This document shows positions 63,310 through 64,000 of a stretch of DNA of 64,000 nt, in pieces. Source of the stretch: JALNYB01 sp963676235 (GTDB lineage: Archaea; Thermoplasmatota; Thermoplasmata; Methanomassiliicoccales; Methanomethylophilaceae). The notes under the pieces are model-generated. The model was not told the origin of the DNA. It did not search any database and saw only the letters and a program-made list of their open reading frames with translations. Every line of letters starts with the position of its first letter. Within the stretch, counting starts at the first letter, position 1. Location of the stretch: positions 62,001 through 126,000 of the forward strand of contig OY781044.1 in NCBI GenBank assembly GCA_963676235.1, read 5' to 3'. A program made the translations under genes and the position numbers.

Positions 63310-64000
63310 TCATAGCTTGAATATCTTCCTCCAACGCTCATCAGATGTATAATGTTTTAACGCGCACCCGTAGTTTCTCTTTAATCTTCTGAACTTGAAT
63401 GAAACACTCAAACTCAAGACGACGTATTCAAATATGGCCGATATTGTTTTTCTGACACTACGTTTCGCAATAAAACCCCTCTTGCCATCTATATCATATA
63501 GAACCTTGCCCACCCTGTAAAAATGAGAAGAATCCATATCATCCACATATGATACGATTTCTCCTCTGGAAGGTAGAAGAAGACCATTGATTGATACGGC
63601 ACGCTTCCAATATCCTTTGTTTGCTATGATTGCAGAATCGCCTATACTCGATCTCAGCTCATTCAAATTACCTGTATTCAACTGATTGGTGATGATGATT
63701 CCATTCTGACAAAAATTGAATACGAATTCGGGTCCTTTGATGAAATCTTTTACTCCTTTGAACATCATATCGGCACATTCATATCTATAGCAAACAGCCT
63801 CGAAAAGTGCATTCTTCAGCATCCATCTTGCATCGCTAACAGATATTTCACCAGTTGTGCATCCTATGATCAGATGATTACGTGCATAGTAGTAATATGT
63901 GGATGTCGAGAACTTATTCCTGAACGAATCATGCCAAACCGATATATTCCCGAGTATTATGATCTCAGGCTTGGACCTGAGACTATACTCTACATCGTCC
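63310..64000 (-). CDS. GT2 family glycosyltransferase, GlfT2-like, C-terminal part (cut by window edge)
   Basis: The frame runs off the right edge without a start; no stop interrupts it up to 63999. The visible ~229 residues begin DDVEYSLRSKPEIIILG, then VWHDSFRNKF and TYYYARNHLIIG, which match the acceptor/catalytic end of GlfT2-type galactofuranosyltransferases (Asp-Asp-x-Glu and Trp-His). The C-terminal part has two basic, hydrophobic segments. It probably transfers sugars to surface glycans or lipids. Internal Met at 63822 is not the true start. Confidence 0.68.
   Translation of the reverse strand, partial: DDVEYSLRSKPEIIILGNISVWHDSFRNKFSTSTYYYYARNHLIIGCTTGEISVSDARWMLKNALFEAVCYRYECADMMFKGVKDFIKGPEFVFNFCQNGIIITNQLNTGNLNELRSSIGDSAIIANKGYWKRAVSINGLLLPSRGEIVSYVDDMDSSHFYRVGKVLYDIDGKRGFIAKRSVRKTISAIFEYVVLSLSVSFKFRRLKRNYGCALKHYTSDERWRKIFKL

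Overview
The window comes from an archaeon. It encodes Pelota, has short-leader or leaderless promoters with TATA boxes about 25 nt upstream of start codons, and has a genome-wide look of about 40% GC. A heterodisulfide-reductase-type HdrC-HdrB fusion, an anaerobic (cbi-type) cobalamin pathway, a homocitrate synthase family enzyme and many BspA-type leucine-rich-repeat and InlB-type-repeat surface proteins together suggest a host-associated methylotrophic methanogen of the Methanomassiliicoccales (Thermoplasmatota). That lineage call is inference from gene content; no rRNA is present in the window.

Layout. 0.2-2.1 kb: two overlapping, related membrane proteins of unknown function. 2.8-5.9 kb: a glycine betaine/proline-type ABC transporter operon (ATPase with CBS domains, permease, binding protein). 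6.1-14.2 kb: two large LRR surface proteins on the minus strand flanking a double CDGSH iron-sulfur protein and an AICAR transformylase-only PurH relative. 14.2-15.3 kb: an AT-rich gap with a decayed surface-protein end. 15.3-21.8 kb: HdrD-like protein, two stand-alone LytS-type 5TM proteins, isocitrate dehydrogenase and an MMPL/RND transporter. 22-32.6 kb: carAB, pelota, homocitrate synthase, a Kef-type antiporter with an unusual C-terminus and an ABC-F ATPase. 32.7-40.6 kb: two giant Ser/Thr/Val-rich adhesin-like proteins, each next to a small orphan gene. 41-46.7 kb: ACT regulator, chorismate mutase, aspartate-semialdehyde dehydrogenase and hisG-hisC-hisH-hisA. 46.7-54.7 kb: an accessory island with a small charged protein, a DUF6088-like (AbiEi-type) protein without partner, three tandem LRR paralogues that share leader, C-terminus and terminator, an ISL3-type transposase scrap and an internally duplicated surface protein. 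54.8-60.4 kb: a cobalamin operon cbiD-cbiG-cbiJET(fused)-cbiA. 60.7-63.2 kb: the second histidine operon hisB-hisF-hisIE-PHP phosphatase. The right edge cuts a GT2 glycosyltransferase.

How it fits together. Histidine synthesis is almost complete here in two operons; a PHP-family hydrolase sits where the missing histidinol-phosphatase would be expected, and hisD is not in the window. CarAB supplies carbamoyl phosphate. The cobalamin genes cover the middle of corrin-ring synthesis, as expected for an organism that depends on corrinoid methyltransferases. Many gene ends carry short GC hairpins followed by T-rich DNA, which mark transcription ends. The surface-protein genes, almost all on the minus strand, are the variable part of the window and hold most of the unexplained structure: shared leaders, in-gene 72-bp repeats, a palindromic operator, and a candidate structured RNA. 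I found no tRNA, rRNA or CRISPR array.
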